Below, piece by piece: positions 28,944-37,685 of a stretch of 64,000 nucleotides of DNA. The notes beneath the pieces were generated by a model. The model had not been told where the DNA came from. It made no database searches and saw nothing but the letters and a program-made list of their open reading frames with translations. Origin of the DNA: JANQEU01 sp965601455 (GTDB lineage: Bacteria; Bacteroidota; Bacteroidia; Cytophagales; Cyclobacteriaceae); NCBI GenBank assembly GCA_965601455.1, contig OZ271831.1, positions 2,666,001 to 2,730,000 of the forward strand, written 5' to 3'. Made by a program: the position numbers and the translations under genes. Numbering within the stretch: position 1 is the stretch's first letter; the number at the start of each line of letters is the position of its first letter.

Positions 28944-29858
28944 ATGGTCATCCGGAATCTACTTCTGCTTCTTTCCGTCTTGTTGAGTACAACTCCCGAT
29001 CAAGAGCCAAAGTTGAATGGTTTTACCCTTTCCAATCTACTTATACCTCTTGATGAGATTCATCTTGGTGGGCCGGAGAAAGACGGCATTCCAGCGCTTG
29101 ATCATCCCATGTTCGAAACTTCCTCCAGCACAAAAATCAGCAACTCAGAGTTGGTCATTGGTCTGGTACTGGGATCCGAAGCGAAAGCTTACCCAATTTC
29201 AATTCTTAACTGGCATGAAATTGTAAACGATATAATTGCGGAAAAACCCGTCCTTATAACGTATTGCCCACTATGTGGAAGTGGAGTAGTTTTTGAAAGA
29301 AAAAGTCAAATCGAACGCTTATTTGGTGTCTCAGGACTATTATATAATAGCGATGTTTTGATGTACGATCGGGAAACTCAATCCCTTTGGAGTCAGTTAG
29401 AGTCAAAAGCCATATCCGGTCCTGCAGCAGGTCAGGATTTAACTATTGTCCCCAGCCAGATAGTCACTTGGGAACGATGGAAATTGCAGTATCCGAATAC
29501 CACGATACTTTCTACTGAAACCGGACACAAACGCAACTATCAGGCTGATCCTTATTCTGGCTATCAAAATCGTTCTGATCTCTTTTTTCCAGTGAATCAC
29601 ATGGACAAGAATCTACCGTCAAAAGCACGAGTACTGGGTGTCAGTGTTGGAAATAAGTCAATTGCTTTTCCTATCCAGGTCTTTCGGGCTACCACAGGAA
29701 CGATCACATACTCCCTCCAAGGTGAATCAATAGTTATCGGATACGACAAACGTTCAGAAACTATCTGGGTGGAATCCCCAAGTCATATTGTAGGAACTTC
29801 TCTTTACTGGTTTGCCTGGAAAGCTTTTTATCCCGATACAGAAATATACAAACCATAA
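28944..29858 (+). CDS. DUF3179-domain exported protein
   Basis: 304 residues with an N-terminal signal ('NLLLLLSVLLSTTP'). 'HPMFETSSSTKISNSELVIG', 'SEAKAYPISILNWHEIVNDI', 'PVLITYCPLCGSGVVFERKS' and 'LLYNSDVLMYDRETQSLWSQ' are the conserved DUF3179 stretches; the paired Cys of 'CPLCG' may bind metal or form a disulfide. Its function is unknown. It ends 9 bp from the convergent chemoreceptor gene. Confidence 0.85.
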   Translation: MVIRNLLLLLSVLLSTTPDQEPKLNGFTLSNLLIPLDEIHLGGPEKDGIPALDHPMFETSSSTKISNSELVIGLVLGSEAKAYPISILNWHEIVNDIIAEKPVLITYCPLCGSGVVFERKSQIERLFGVSGLLYNSDVLMYDRETQSLWSQLESKAISGPAAGQDLTIVPSQIVTWERWKLQYPNTTILSTETGHKRNYQADPYSGYQNRSDLFFPVNHMDKNLPSKARVLGVSVGNKSIAFPIQVFRATTGTITYSLQGESIVIGYDKRSETIWVESPSHIVGTSLYWFAWKAFYPDTEIYKP

Positions 29859-29867
29859 ATCACTAAG

Positions 29868-31889
29868 CTACTGATCCAGTTCTTCTAAGATCTCATTTGA
29901 CTCAAAATCCATGAGTTTGGAGGAAGAATCTTTGGATAACTTGAACTTACTCATGCTCTCTTTCAACTCAGACCCTAACTGGTTCATCCTGCGAGTACTA
30001 TCAGAAAATTCCCGCATGCCTGAACTCAATTCATTCGCTGAAGTAGCTACCTCCTCTGATCCCGCTGCCGTCTGTTCAGCGATCACAACGATAGACTCCA
30101 TGTTGTTCACTACATCTGCAATACTTTTGGTTTGAACCTTTGTAGTATCCAGAACCTCCTCGGATAAACTCAATGAATTCTTTGACCCCTCAGATATAGA
30201 CGAAAACATCTCATGCGTATCTCTGGAAGATTTCACCCCACTCTGAACACTTGCAGTCATTTCATTCATCACATCCACAGCATGAGTGGTATCTTTTTTC
30301 ACATCATCAACCAATTTTTCTATTTCCTTAGCGGATTTTCTGGAATCTTCTGCCAGTTTTCTAATCTCTTCAGCTACGACTGCAAAACCCCTCCCGTTTT
30401 CTCCCGCCTGGGCCGCTTCAATAGCTGCATTCAATGCCAATAGATTGGTTTGCGAAGAGATTTCTGTAATCACTCCCAAAACACGAGATATCTCATTTGA
30501 TCGTTCTGTCAAAATTTTGATTGATTCTGTAGTCTCATTTGAGTACTTAGAAATACTCTCCATATCGGTCACTACCGCGTCTACCATTGATTTACCCTTT
30601 TCACTGTTTTCAAAACCTGTTTTCACAGAGTCGTTGATAACCGAGGTTTTTTCTTCCATTTCCTGGGCCGATTGCAGTACTCTCTCGATAATATCTGAAG
30701 TAGACTCAATATTTCTTAACTGGTTTTGTGCACCATTGCTCATCTGGGCGATTGCGCTAGCAATCTCCGTGGTATTTGTCTCCATCTCGTCACCACTGGA
30801 TAACATCTGAGACGTCGCACCCTCCACCTCTTCAACCGCAGTATTCACTTGGTTTAAAAGGTCATTCAGAGAGGTTAAGGCATTATTCAGATCATCTGCA
30901 AGTCCCTTGATGTCACCTTTTGCATCCAATTCATATCGTGTGGTTAGGTTTCCTTTTGACAATTGATTGGCGATCACATTGAGTTGCACAATAGGTGCGG
31001 AGATTGATTCCATCAATTCGTTGATGGAGTTCGCCATATCTTTCCAGGCACCAACCTTACCATCAACACTCATTCTTGCAGTAAGATCACCCTCAATTCC
31101 AGCCTGTTCCACTACCACTTTCGTTTCCGTGATTAGATTTTCGATGATGTTAGTGAAATCCTGACCAACAGATAGCAGTGCCTCACTGACAGATGTCTCT
31201 TCCGACCCCTCAATTTCCTCATGTCCATTTTCTTTGTTAGATATTTTCGAGGCAATGTCTTTCACGTTCAAGGCTAACTTCTTCATGTCGTTGAGCTGTT
31301 CGCTCAGTTGGAAGCTGGATATGTACCTATGGATGGTTTGTTTACGGAGTCTGTATCCTGTCCATGCACTGGCCAAAACTCCAAGCACCGCTAACCCCAT
31401 GTGATAAAAGAATATCATATTGGTCAACTTATCCATGTTTATGAAGTATTCAAGGTATTGATCCTGTCCCATCATGACCAGGGCAAAAATGCCGGTGTGA
31501 TGAATAACAACTAACCCAGCGAAGGGGATAAATACCCTCCAATCCTGGTAGATGATCAACAGAATTGGCATGATAAAGAACCAAAAGTGCATTTCGTACA
31601 ATCCCTTCAACTGTGCAAGGTACTGCAGCATAAAAAGGGCCATGACTGCTGCTCCTATCATTCGGCTCAATAGTGTCCCGCGAAAAAAGAAATACGCTAG
31701 TAAGTAAATGCCTGTACTTAAGGAACCCATGATTAATCCAAATTCCCATGAATCATAATGGAAAGAAATAAGGACACCGAAGATCCATAATCCGATTATC
31801 ATCATGGTTACGTATCTCTCAGCTTTCGCAGTGATTTCAGCGAAATGTTCTTTGAAGTGGTTCGTTTTTACAATTTCAGCAGTTGTCAT
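29868..31889 (-). CDS. Methyl-accepting chemotaxis protein with multi-spanning membrane sensor
   Basis: 673 residues. An N-terminal block of about six hydrophobic segments (25-185) has short loops and no periplasmic ligand domain. It is followed by a HAMP-like region ('IVQLNVIANQLSKGNLTTRY') and a long MCP coiled coil whose tip 'EISSQTNLLALNAAIEAAQA' then 'GENGRGFAVVAEEIRKLAED' is fully conserved. It therefore probably senses a lipid-phase, redox or cytoplasmic signal and drives CheA. No che genes are in this window. Confidence 0.9.
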   Translation of the reverse strand: MTTAEIVKTNHFKEHFAEITAKAERYVTMMIIGLWIFGVLISFHYDSWEFGLIMGSLSTGIYLLAYFFFRGTLLSRMIGAAVMALFMLQYLAQLKGLYEMHFWFFIMPILLIIYQDWRVFIPFAGLVVIHHTGIFALVMMGQDQYLEYFINMDKLTNMIFFYHMGLAVLGVLASAWTGYRLRKQTIHRYISSFQLSEQLNDMKKLALNVKDIASKISNKENGHEEIEGSEETSVSEALLSVGQDFTNIIENLITETKVVVEQAGIEGDLTARMSVDGKVGAWKDMANSINELMESISAPIVQLNVIANQLSKGNLTTRYELDAKGDIKGLADDLNNALTSLNDLLNQVNTAVEEVEGATSQMLSSGDEMETNTTEIASAIAQMSNGAQNQLRNIESTSDIIERVLQSAQEMEEKTSVINDSVKTGFENSEKGKSMVDAVVTDMESISKYSNETTESIKILTERSNEISRVLGVITEISSQTNLLALNAAIEAAQAGENGRGFAVVAEEIRKLAEDSRKSAKEIEKLVDDVKKDTTHAVDVMNEMTASVQSGVKSSRDTHEMFSSISEGSKNSLSLSEEVLDTTKVQTKSIADVVNNMESIVVIAEQTAAGSEEVATSANELSSGMREFSDSTRRMNQLGSELKESMSKFKLSKDSSSKLMDFESNEILEELDQ

Positions 31890-31914
31890 GAGCGTGTAAT
31901 TTGTGTTTGAGTAT

Positions 31915-32511
31915 TTATAGTTTACATCCCCATTGTTGGGTTTGATACGTTGGAAAAAAAGGAAGAGGCTTATCTCTTGAGCGTTTTAAAAGAGCGATAG
32001 CCGGAGCAGAATACTTAATATTGGAAGGCGCACATAGGCCATTTCCATTACTATAGTTTCCTCTAAATAACACCTTTTGATCTGTTTCAATAATCATTGC
32101 CTGAGGTGTGGCCTTTACACCCAACTCGTCAAATAACTGACGGGTTGGATCGTTTATCACTTTGATATAGGTTGGTAAATCGTATTTACGCTTTAGGTCT
32201 TGAACCGTAACATCACCAGCTACTATCAGGTACATCTCAAAAGACCGTTGAAAATCAGGTAGAAATAGATTGAGGTGCTCAATATTTGTTTTGGACAATA
32301 TGCATTCGTTATCGAAGAAATGGATAAAAGCCGGTTTACTTCCAATTTGCAACAATGAAGCCTCTAAAGAAATGTTGGAACCTACCTGAGCGATCATGCT
32401 GCTTTCCTGAACAGGGATATAGTGTTCGAACTCATTCACCCAGTAAAAGTGTAGAACTCCTATAGTCATGAAGAGCATCAGCATTAATACCAGAATTTGA
32501 ATCTTACCCAT
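31915..32511 (-). CDS. Membrane-anchored thioredoxin-like protein lacking a CXXC
   Basis: 198 residues with one N-terminal transmembrane helix (5-24), then a thioredoxin-like domain facing the periplasm ('KPAFIHFFDNECILSKTNIE', 'LIVAGDVTVQDLKRKYDLPT', 'ELGVKATPQAMIIETDQKVL'). The usual CXXC is 'ECIL': the second Cys is absent, and a distal Cys in 'NGNGLCAPSNIK' may pair instead. Similar to AhpC/TSA and DUF6436-type proteins, but the exact family is uncertain. An inverted repeat 30 bp upstream may regulate it. Confidence 0.65.
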   Translation of the reverse strand: MGKIQILVLMLMLFMTIGVLHFYWVNEFEHYIPVQESSMIAQVGSNISLEASLLQIGSKPAFIHFFDNECILSKTNIEHLNLFLPDFQRSFEMYLIVAGDVTVQDLKRKYDLPTYIKVINDPTRQLFDELGVKATPQAMIIETDQKVLFRGNYSNGNGLCAPSNIKYSAPAIALLKRSRDKPLPFFPTYQTQQWGCKL

Positions 32512-32540
32512 TGAATCCTTCCGAAATCGTTTGAAATAAT

Positions 32541-32578
32541 ATTTTGTCTAACAATAAAGATAAATATTTAGACAAAAT
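32541..32578. promoter_or_regulatory. Inverted repeat ATTTTGTCTAA / TTAGACAAAAT, candidate operator
   Basis: Two perfect 11-bp arms (32541-32551 and 32568-32578) around a 16-bp spacer, centred about 48 bp upstream of the thioredoxin-like gene's start at 32511, where a dimeric repressor or activator would bind. There is no poly-T after either arm, so it is not an intrinsic terminator. The binding protein is unknown. Confidence 0.45.
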
Positions 32579-32647
32579 TTAATCAAAACGATCGATGAAA
32601 GGGAATAATTTCCTTATGAAAAGGAATTCACCGCGTTGAATGTGGGA

Positions 32648-33244
32648 TTAGAATCTAAACGAAACTCCTACTGCTCCTGGTCGAAGAGTGAGTTGATCTA
32701 TAAAATCAGGAAGGTAACTCCCATGATTTGCCTGAACGATGTAAAAAACCAGGTCAAAAGAAAATAGAAAAGCACCTTGAAGAATGAGAGATTGTCCAAA
32801 TCCTTTCATTCTTTCAGGTTTATTGGAGATGCTTTTTGACCTTTCAATGAGATACAATCCTCCCACCATATATCCCAAGTCAAGAGCGGTATTAAAGAGC
32901 AGTGCTTTTTCAATTTTGCCTTGTTCAACTAGTGTTTCTCCAAACGACATACCTTCTTGAAATCCATTAACTGCACCATAGTAGCCAAAAATGGCAATAG
33001 CAAGGTTTACGGTATTCCAGTAGCCATTCATTTGATAGAAATACTTTCGAGTCCCATCAAATCTTTGACTCAAAATTGGACTGGATGCAATATTTAATAC
33101 GGCCCACGATCCTAAAACCAGCATCCCTTTCTTAGTCATATCCAAACGATCTCTGTTAAACGCATCCAACTCCTGCGCGAAAAGGTCATTTGCCATAAGG
33201 AAAATAAATGCAAAAAACAGATGCCTTAGGATTGGGTTCTTCAT
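32648..33244 (-). CDS. Conserved Bacteroidota membrane protein (DUF6992-like)
   Basis: 198 residues. Signal peptide ('FFAFIFLMANDLFAQ') then four hydrophobic segments. The stretch 'FNRDRLDMTKKGMLVLGSWA' and 'MNGYWNTVNLAIAIFGYYGA' is typical of a short uncharacterised family I associate with DUF6992; I cannot verify the match. It ends 'GAVGVSFRF', a terminal aromatic reminiscent of outer-membrane proteins, but the internal hydrophobicity is alpha-helical. Separate from the helicase start by a few bases of stop-to-start, so likely cotranscribed after it. Confidence 0.5.
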   Translation of the reverse strand: MKNPILRHLFFAFIFLMANDLFAQELDAFNRDRLDMTKKGMLVLGSWAVLNIASSPILSQRFDGTRKYFYQMNGYWNTVNLAIAIFGYYGAVNGFQEGMSFGETLVEQGKIEKALLFNTALDLGYMVGGLYLIERSKSISNKPERMKGFGQSLILQGAFLFSFDLVFYIVQANHGSYLPDFIDQLTLRPGAVGVSFRF

Positions 33245-33245
33245 A

Positions 33246-35132
33246 TTAGGAGATTAGATATTCATATTCGTATATTGATCGATATTCCCCTTCCTGCTGG
33301 ACATAATTGACAAAATCGGAGAAGAAATCATCATTACCCAATGTAGAGGAATCACCAATTACTACCAGCCTAACTTTCGCCCTTGTCATTGCCACATTCA
33401 TTCTTCTGTACTCTTTCAGAAACCCAATCTCCGATTGAGAATTGGAGCGAACCAGCGAGATGTAGATAAAGTCTCTCTCCTGCCCTTGAAATGCGTCAAC
33501 CGTATTCACGGAAATATTCATCCTGAATGGAGCCAGATCCGCACTTTCATTTACCCTTCTTTCAAGAAGTTGAACCTGGGCCTTATAAGGTGCAATGATC
33601 CCAACGGAGTGGCCTTCTAGTGGTTCCTGTGACATTAGTCTCAATAGACTCTCTGCTTCACCAATATTAAAGGTGCTCAGTGTTTCGGCTTTCAGTTCTT
33701 CTTCGAAACCTGCTCCGGAAGTGTCTATAAATGTTAGGGGCACAAAATTCTCTGGTGCGCGATTCAAGACCGAGTCCGAAGGGCCTAATCGACCATCATA
33801 GAAGTAGTTGCTCGAAAAGCCCATAATCGATGGATGCATGCGATATTGTGTCTCGAGCATTACACGTGCACTCGGTTGGTTTTTGACTCCCCTTGAAAAA
33901 AGGGTAGTCTCCAGGCCATCTTTTGCTGCTTCAATTGATTTTATAGTCGGTGGCAGTTGATGGTGATCTCCGGACATGATAACTCGTTGAACTCGATCTA
34001 ATGGAATCCAACTAGCGGCTTCAATTGCTTGCGAAGACTCATCAATAAAGACCGTTTTAAACATCCTATCTGAAATAAGCGTATTTGAAGATCCCGTAAG
34101 GGTACTTGCAATAACCTGGGCATGATCAACCAGACTCCCAATTATGTATTTCTCCAGGTCTTTAGAAGCTCTTTTCAAAGACTTTGATTCCTGCATCAAC
34201 AGCTCACGCTGTGCTTTTTCCTGTCTTCCAAAATTTCTCTTGTATTTCCCCGCCAGCTTTCTGCACTCCTCGGACTGTTTTCTGAGCTCCTTAAGACGTA
34301 TATAATCCTGATGCTTGCTAATTCTAACATCCATACTATTCTCCACTACTTCTGGTGTTAACCTGGCAGGATGACCCAATCGAAGCACATCCAGACCCTC
34401 ATCAACCAATTTTTCCACGATCAGATCAATGGCGGCATTGCTGGGCGCACATACAAGTACCTGCTTTTCAACAGATACAGTTTCCTTGATACACTTGGTA
34501 AGAGTGGTCGTTTTTCCGGTTCCCGGTGGACCATGAACAAATGCAACATCCTCTGCGTGTAAAATGGTCTCAAAAGCCTCATTCTGTTTTTTGTTCAAAG
34601 AAGGTACTTCATAAGAATGAATTCGGTTAAATGCCGCTGCTTTCTCTCCGTATAGAACATCTCTCAGGTGTGCTAAACGATTATTGCGTGCGTCGAGAGT
34701 TTTGATCAATGCACGATTCATTTCACGATAAGTGGAATCGTCAAAAAGAAGATTTACCCCAATTTTCTCCTCAAAAAGCCAGTCTGGAAGATTGGTTTGA
34801 TTCATTACGATTCTCATGACGGGCTCTTTGAGGTAACTCACAACCCCATTCACTGAGCGTTTTTCGTCAAACCCGGGGAACACTCCTACAATGGAGCCTA
34901 CTTGAAAACCATGTTTCTGATCTGGCCTTTTGGTCTTCTCCAATTCAAGCGTGATTCTTTCACCTGTGCTAATAAAGTCTTTGGTAAGATTTACAGGAAA
35001 CCAGGTGATTCCTTTGCTGGCCCTCTCCTCCAAACTTGATAGAGTCATTCGTTCCTGGTACTGACGGTAGTCCTCTTCCTTTTCTTTCTTCAGAAGTTTG
35101 ATCTGGTGCTGTATAATTTCTTTCGTATTCAC
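33246..35132 (-). CDS. SF1 DNA/RNA helicase (IGHMBP2-like)
   Basis: A 628-residue ATP-dependent SF1B helicase. Walker A 'VHGPPGTGKTTTLTKC', motif II 'VFIDESSQAIEAASWIP', motif III 'MSGDHHQLPPT', motif IV/V 'LETQYRMHPSIMGFSSNYFY' and 'VNTVDAFQGQERDFIYISLV', motif VI 'RRMNVAMTRAKVRLVVIGD' are present. An N-terminal OB-like domain (1-150) precedes the ATPase, as in IGHMBP2/SMUBP-2. Its role in bacteria is unclear; nucleic-acid unwinding in repair or RNA processing is a fair inference. Followed within 2 bp by the small membrane protein. Confidence 0.9.
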   Translation of the reverse strand: MNTKEIIQHQIKLLKKEKEEDYRQYQERMTLSSLEERASKGITWFPVNLTKDFISTGERITLELEKTKRPDQKHGFQVGSIVGVFPGFDEKRSVNGVVSYLKEPVMRIVMNQTNLPDWLFEEKIGVNLLFDDSTYREMNRALIKTLDARNNRLAHLRDVLYGEKAAAFNRIHSYEVPSLNKKQNEAFETILHAEDVAFVHGPPGTGKTTTLTKCIKETVSVEKQVLVCAPSNAAIDLIVEKLVDEGLDVLRLGHPARLTPEVVENSMDVRISKHQDYIRLKELRKQSEECRKLAGKYKRNFGRQEKAQRELLMQESKSLKRASKDLEKYIIGSLVDHAQVIASTLTGSSNTLISDRMFKTVFIDESSQAIEAASWIPLDRVQRVIMSGDHHQLPPTIKSIEAAKDGLETTLFSRGVKNQPSARVMLETQYRMHPSIMGFSSNYFYDGRLGPSDSVLNRAPENFVPLTFIDTSGAGFEEELKAETLSTFNIGEAESLLRLMSQEPLEGHSVGIIAPYKAQVQLLERRVNESADLAPFRMNISVNTVDAFQGQERDFIYISLVRSNSQSEIGFLKEYRRMNVAMTRAKVRLVVIGDSSTLGNDDFFSDFVNYVQQEGEYRSIYEYEYLIS

Positions 35133-35273
35133 CGGGATGACTTAGTATGCTGTGAATACAATAGAAGTACAGGAAATGTTCATTCTTAGCAAATAAAGGA
35201 GGTTATAAAGGTAATGAATGTAATCACCACGTTTTCGTATAACCAATAACTTGATATCGGAAGAAAATAAAAA

Positions 35274-35295
35274 AGCCCGAACACATGTTCGGGCT
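35274..35295 (-). terminator. Intrinsic terminator for minus-strand transcripts
   Basis: AGCCCGAAC pairs with GTTCGGGCT around ACAT. On the minus strand the stem is followed by a TTTTTTATTTT tract (35262-35273 on the + strand as A-rich). It lies just beyond the GH16 remnant, so it was probably the end of the isomerase-GH16 operon. Confidence 0.8.
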
Positions 35296-35325
35296 GTATA
35301 CTCTATTCGATTAGTACTTTTCAGA

Positions 35326-35538
35326 TTAGTTCTCCTGAAAATATCTGATATAATCTACAATCATCCATTGTGGAAATACAGTATTTGGAGATCCCGCTCC
35401 TTTGTCACCGCCAACGGCAACATTCATCAGCAAATAGAATTCTTTTCGAAATTCCTCAAGATCTGCAGGTGTTGTGTCAATCACATTAAACTGTCGATCA
35501 TCGAGTAACCAGCAATCTTTTTTAGAGTATCCCTTCTA
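35326..35538 (-). pseudogene. 3' remnant of a GH16 beta-glucanase-type gene
   Basis: On the minus strand the frame ending TAA at 35326-35328 reads 'WLLDDRQFNVIDTTPADLEE', 'FYLLMNVAVGGDKGAGSPN', 'TVFPQWMIVDYIRYFQEN'. These are the last ~65 residues of GH16 laminarinase-like enzymes (the 'NLAVGG' and 'MxVDYVRVYQ' ends). Upstream the frame closes at a TAG (35536-35538), and no start or catalytic 'EIDIXE' motif remains before the next gene's stop at 35566. Gene decay or deletion of the 5' part is the likely cause. It fills most of the 433-bp gap between 35133 and 35565. Confidence 0.7.
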
Positions 35539-35565
35539 TTCACACCTTCATCATTATAGCTGAAA

Positions 35566-36459
35566 TCACTTTTTTAAGGATCTCAGATAATCCAGACTTG
35601 CCGGAATTTGTTCTATGATGCGACTACTCTCATCTTCAATGAAAAAATGTTGTACCCCTACTTCGAGACCAGCCCTGATAGCTTCTTCCACGTTTACCTG
35701 ACCAGTTCCTAACGCTACGTCGTACTCCGGATCAGTTAATCCTCTTAACGTTTTTTCGATACCTTCTTTCATGTCTTTTACATGCATTAATTTCCATCGA
35801 TCGGGATATTTTCTTAAAACACTGGCTGGATCGTCACCTCCAAAATGCGTCCAGAAAATATCCATCTCGAAAGAAACATGTTCGGGATTGGTATTGGTAA
35901 TAATATAATCAAGTAGAGTTCCATCTTCATAAGGTCTCGCTTCATAGCCATGGTTGTGGTAACATAACCGTAGACCTTCTGCACTTAATTGCTCACCTAA
36001 TCGATTGAAGTCATCAACCGCCATCTGCGCATCTTCTATTCCAAAACTCCCTACATCATGAGGTATCCATGCAATCATAATATACTTGGAACCGTATACC
36101 TTGGCTCTTTCCACTACCTTATCGAGACTATCCCTTAAGTATTCGTAACCGACTCCCATTGCAGGAATACTCAACCCTCTTTCGTCACATAGTCTTTTAT
36201 ATTCGTCAGCAGGTAAGCCCATTCCTCCACCTTCAATTTCCGTGAAACCCATTGATTGGATGGTATCCAGAGTAGCCTCTAACCCATTTGGGAAACTCCG
36301 CCTGAAGGTATAAGGCTGTACTCCTATCTCATTTGTGAAAAGTGCTTCTGATTCCATATTTTCTGAAGAATCCTCCGTCCCAGATGCCTGTTCACCAGTA
36401 TTCTGACTGCAAGAAAGTACAACCAGTGAAATGAATAATACTAGAAAGCGATTGAACAT
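35566..36459 (-). CDS. Exported sugar phosphate isomerase/epimerase-like TIM-barrel lipoprotein
   Basis: 297 residues with a lipobox ('ISLVVLSCSQN'). The AP endonuclease 2-like barrel is visible: 'EIGVQPYTFRRSFPNGLEAT', 'MGFTEIEGGGMGLPADEYK', 'RLCYHNHGYEARPYEDGTLL', 'VSFEMDIFWTHFGGDDPAS' and 'KLMHVKDMKEG' supply the metal-binding His, Glu and Asp. The family isomerises ketoses or inosose; the exported form is typical of Bacteroidota carbohydrate loci, with substrate unknown. It is the first gene before a GH16 remnant, so this was a carbohydrate operon. Confidence 0.85.
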   Translation of the reverse strand: MFNRFLVLFISLVVLSCSQNTGEQASGTEDSSENMESEALFTNEIGVQPYTFRRSFPNGLEATLDTIQSMGFTEIEGGGMGLPADEYKRLCDERGLSIPAMGVGYEYLRDSLDKVVERAKVYGSKYIMIAWIPHDVGSFGIEDAQMAVDDFNRLGEQLSAEGLRLCYHNHGYEARPYEDGTLLDYIITNTNPEHVSFEMDIFWTHFGGDDPASVLRKYPDRWKLMHVKDMKEGIEKTLRGLTDPEYDVALGTGQVNVEEAIRAGLEVGVQHFFIEDESSRIIEQIPASLDYLRSLKK

Positions 36460-36567
36460 GATATAGTAAGTTTTTAATCCTATTTAACGCAATATATTCA
36501 CTTCCAAACGGACATCCTTAGAGTTCACGATTAATGTCCGTAACATTGTAGAGGATCTAGTTTGCTA

Positions 36568-36777
36568 ATGAAAAAGATGACCAAGTCAGAATTTATTGAT
36601 GCGATCAAGATTGCGCTAGTAGTGGGTACCGTTCTATGTACCATCAATCAACTGGATTTGATCCTTTCCAAATCGGTCTCAACAAAGGATGCAATTCGAA
36701 TGGGTATGAATTATATGGTTCCGTTCTTAGTTGCCAGTTACTCGAAAATGCAAATGCGCAGAAAGCAACACAATTGA
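36568..36777 (+). CDS. NrtS-like small membrane protein
   Basis: About 69 residues from the ATG at 36568 (a TTG at 36562 is the alternative). Two hydrophobic helices: 'FIDAIKIALVVGTVLCTINQ' and 'GMNYMVPFLVASYSKMQM'. 'KIALVVGTVLxxINQLDxIL' and 'NYMVPFLVASY' match the NrtS nitrate/nitrite transporter family of cyanobacteria and marine bacteria, but no nitrate genes are nearby. Convergent with the aspartoacylase-like gene, 8 bp away. Confidence 0.6.
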   Translation: MKKMTKSEFIDAIKIALVVGTVLCTINQLDLILSKSVSTKDAIRMGMNYMVPFLVASYSKMQMRRKQHN

Positions 36778-36785
36778 TCGAAGAA

Positions 36786-37685
36786 TCACTGAATCGCCTC
36801 GACAATGAAAAATCCATCTTCCCCTTCCGGTTGATACAAAGGCATGAAGATGAGCCCTTCAATAGGTGCTAAAATTTCACCATTCTTATCAAAACCCAGG
36901 TGTTGTCCTTTATGTACATGCTGAAAATTATGATAGCCTGGCAGCATTCTGAACCGGTCTGAGGGAGTAATTGACTTTTTGAACTTTACTTTTACCTTAG
37001 ACGGAAGTTCCCTCGATATTTCAGCTAGATATTCTGAATAATGATCTTCATTCTCATGATCATGCTTGCTGATGCACCCGGCTTTCTCCATAATCTCCCA
37101 CAACCCCGAAGTATGTACTTGGTAAACCTTGGTTGATCCGACCATGCCTCCTTCAAACGCAAATGAAACAAATCCCTTATCTCCATAGTATGACAAAAGG
37201 GTTCCATTTAGGTGTTTGTGCAGGTCTAATGCGACCGGAAGTTTAAGTGCTCTTACTATGGGATGTTCCCCCAATTCTTCCGGTATAACAATAAAACTGC
37301 CTTTATCCGATGAAGTTGAATGCAAATCAGCAATCACCTTTAAGGTAAAGGGACCCTCGCTTTCTTTTTCTATGATATCAATTATCGCAAGGAGTTCTTC
37401 GTCTTCGGCAGCATTATTCTTTCCGGTTCTGGCCCCTGAAATGAAATCCTCAGTCCAACACCGGTTTAGGTCATAGTCAATAAACCTTCTGTTTGCTTCA
37501 ATCGCCTTTATATTTCCGGCGATACCAATCAGTTTTCCCCGAAACTTTATTCCATGTTTTTCAATTGCAGAAAATACGTTGTTAAAAGCGTGAATTCCAA
37601 TTTGTTCGTTTCCATGCACACCGGCAAGGCAGATGATCAGTGGGCCGGGTAGGTCACCTTCCAGTTTTCCCAGCAGTCTTTCCAT
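36786..37685 (-). CDS. Succinylglutamate desuccinylase / aspartoacylase-like zinc hydrolase
   Basis: 299 residues, M14-like fold. Zn ligands in 'ICLAGVHGNEQIGIHAFNNV' (HxxE near residues 24-27) and 'KVIADLHSTSSDKGSFIVIP' (the second His). 'NRRFIDYDLNRCWTED' carries the substrate-binding Arg/Asn. The family hydrolyses N-acyl amino acids. The start overlaps the upstream GCS2-CBS gene by 32 bp in another frame, so the two are tightly coupled and may act on the same amide product. There is no other start in the frame that would remove the overlap. Confidence 0.85.
   Translation of the reverse strand: MERLLGKLEGDLPGPLIICLAGVHGNEQIGIHAFNNVFSAIEKHGIKFRGKLIGIAGNIKAIEANRRFIDYDLNRCWTEDFISGARTGKNNAAEDEELLAIIDIIEKESEGPFTLKVIADLHSTSSDKGSFIVIPEELGEHPIVRALKLPVALDLHKHLNGTLLSYYGDKGFVSFAFEGGMVGSTKVYQVHTSGLWEIMEKAGCISKHDHENEDHYSEYLAEISRELPSKVKVKFKKSITPSDRFRMLPGYHNFQHVHKGQHLGFDKNGEILAPIEGLIFMPLYQPEGEDGFFIVEAIQ

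Noticed and set aside
30286..30810. 174-codon open frame on the + strand antisense to the chemoreceptor
   Set aside because: It mirrors the coiled-coil codon pattern of the real gene, has no recognisable motif or start context, and is a coding shadow.
35251..35508. 85-codon + strand open frame in the gap before the isomerase
   Set aside because: It is antisense to the GH16 remnant and spans the terminator stem; no start or domain support.
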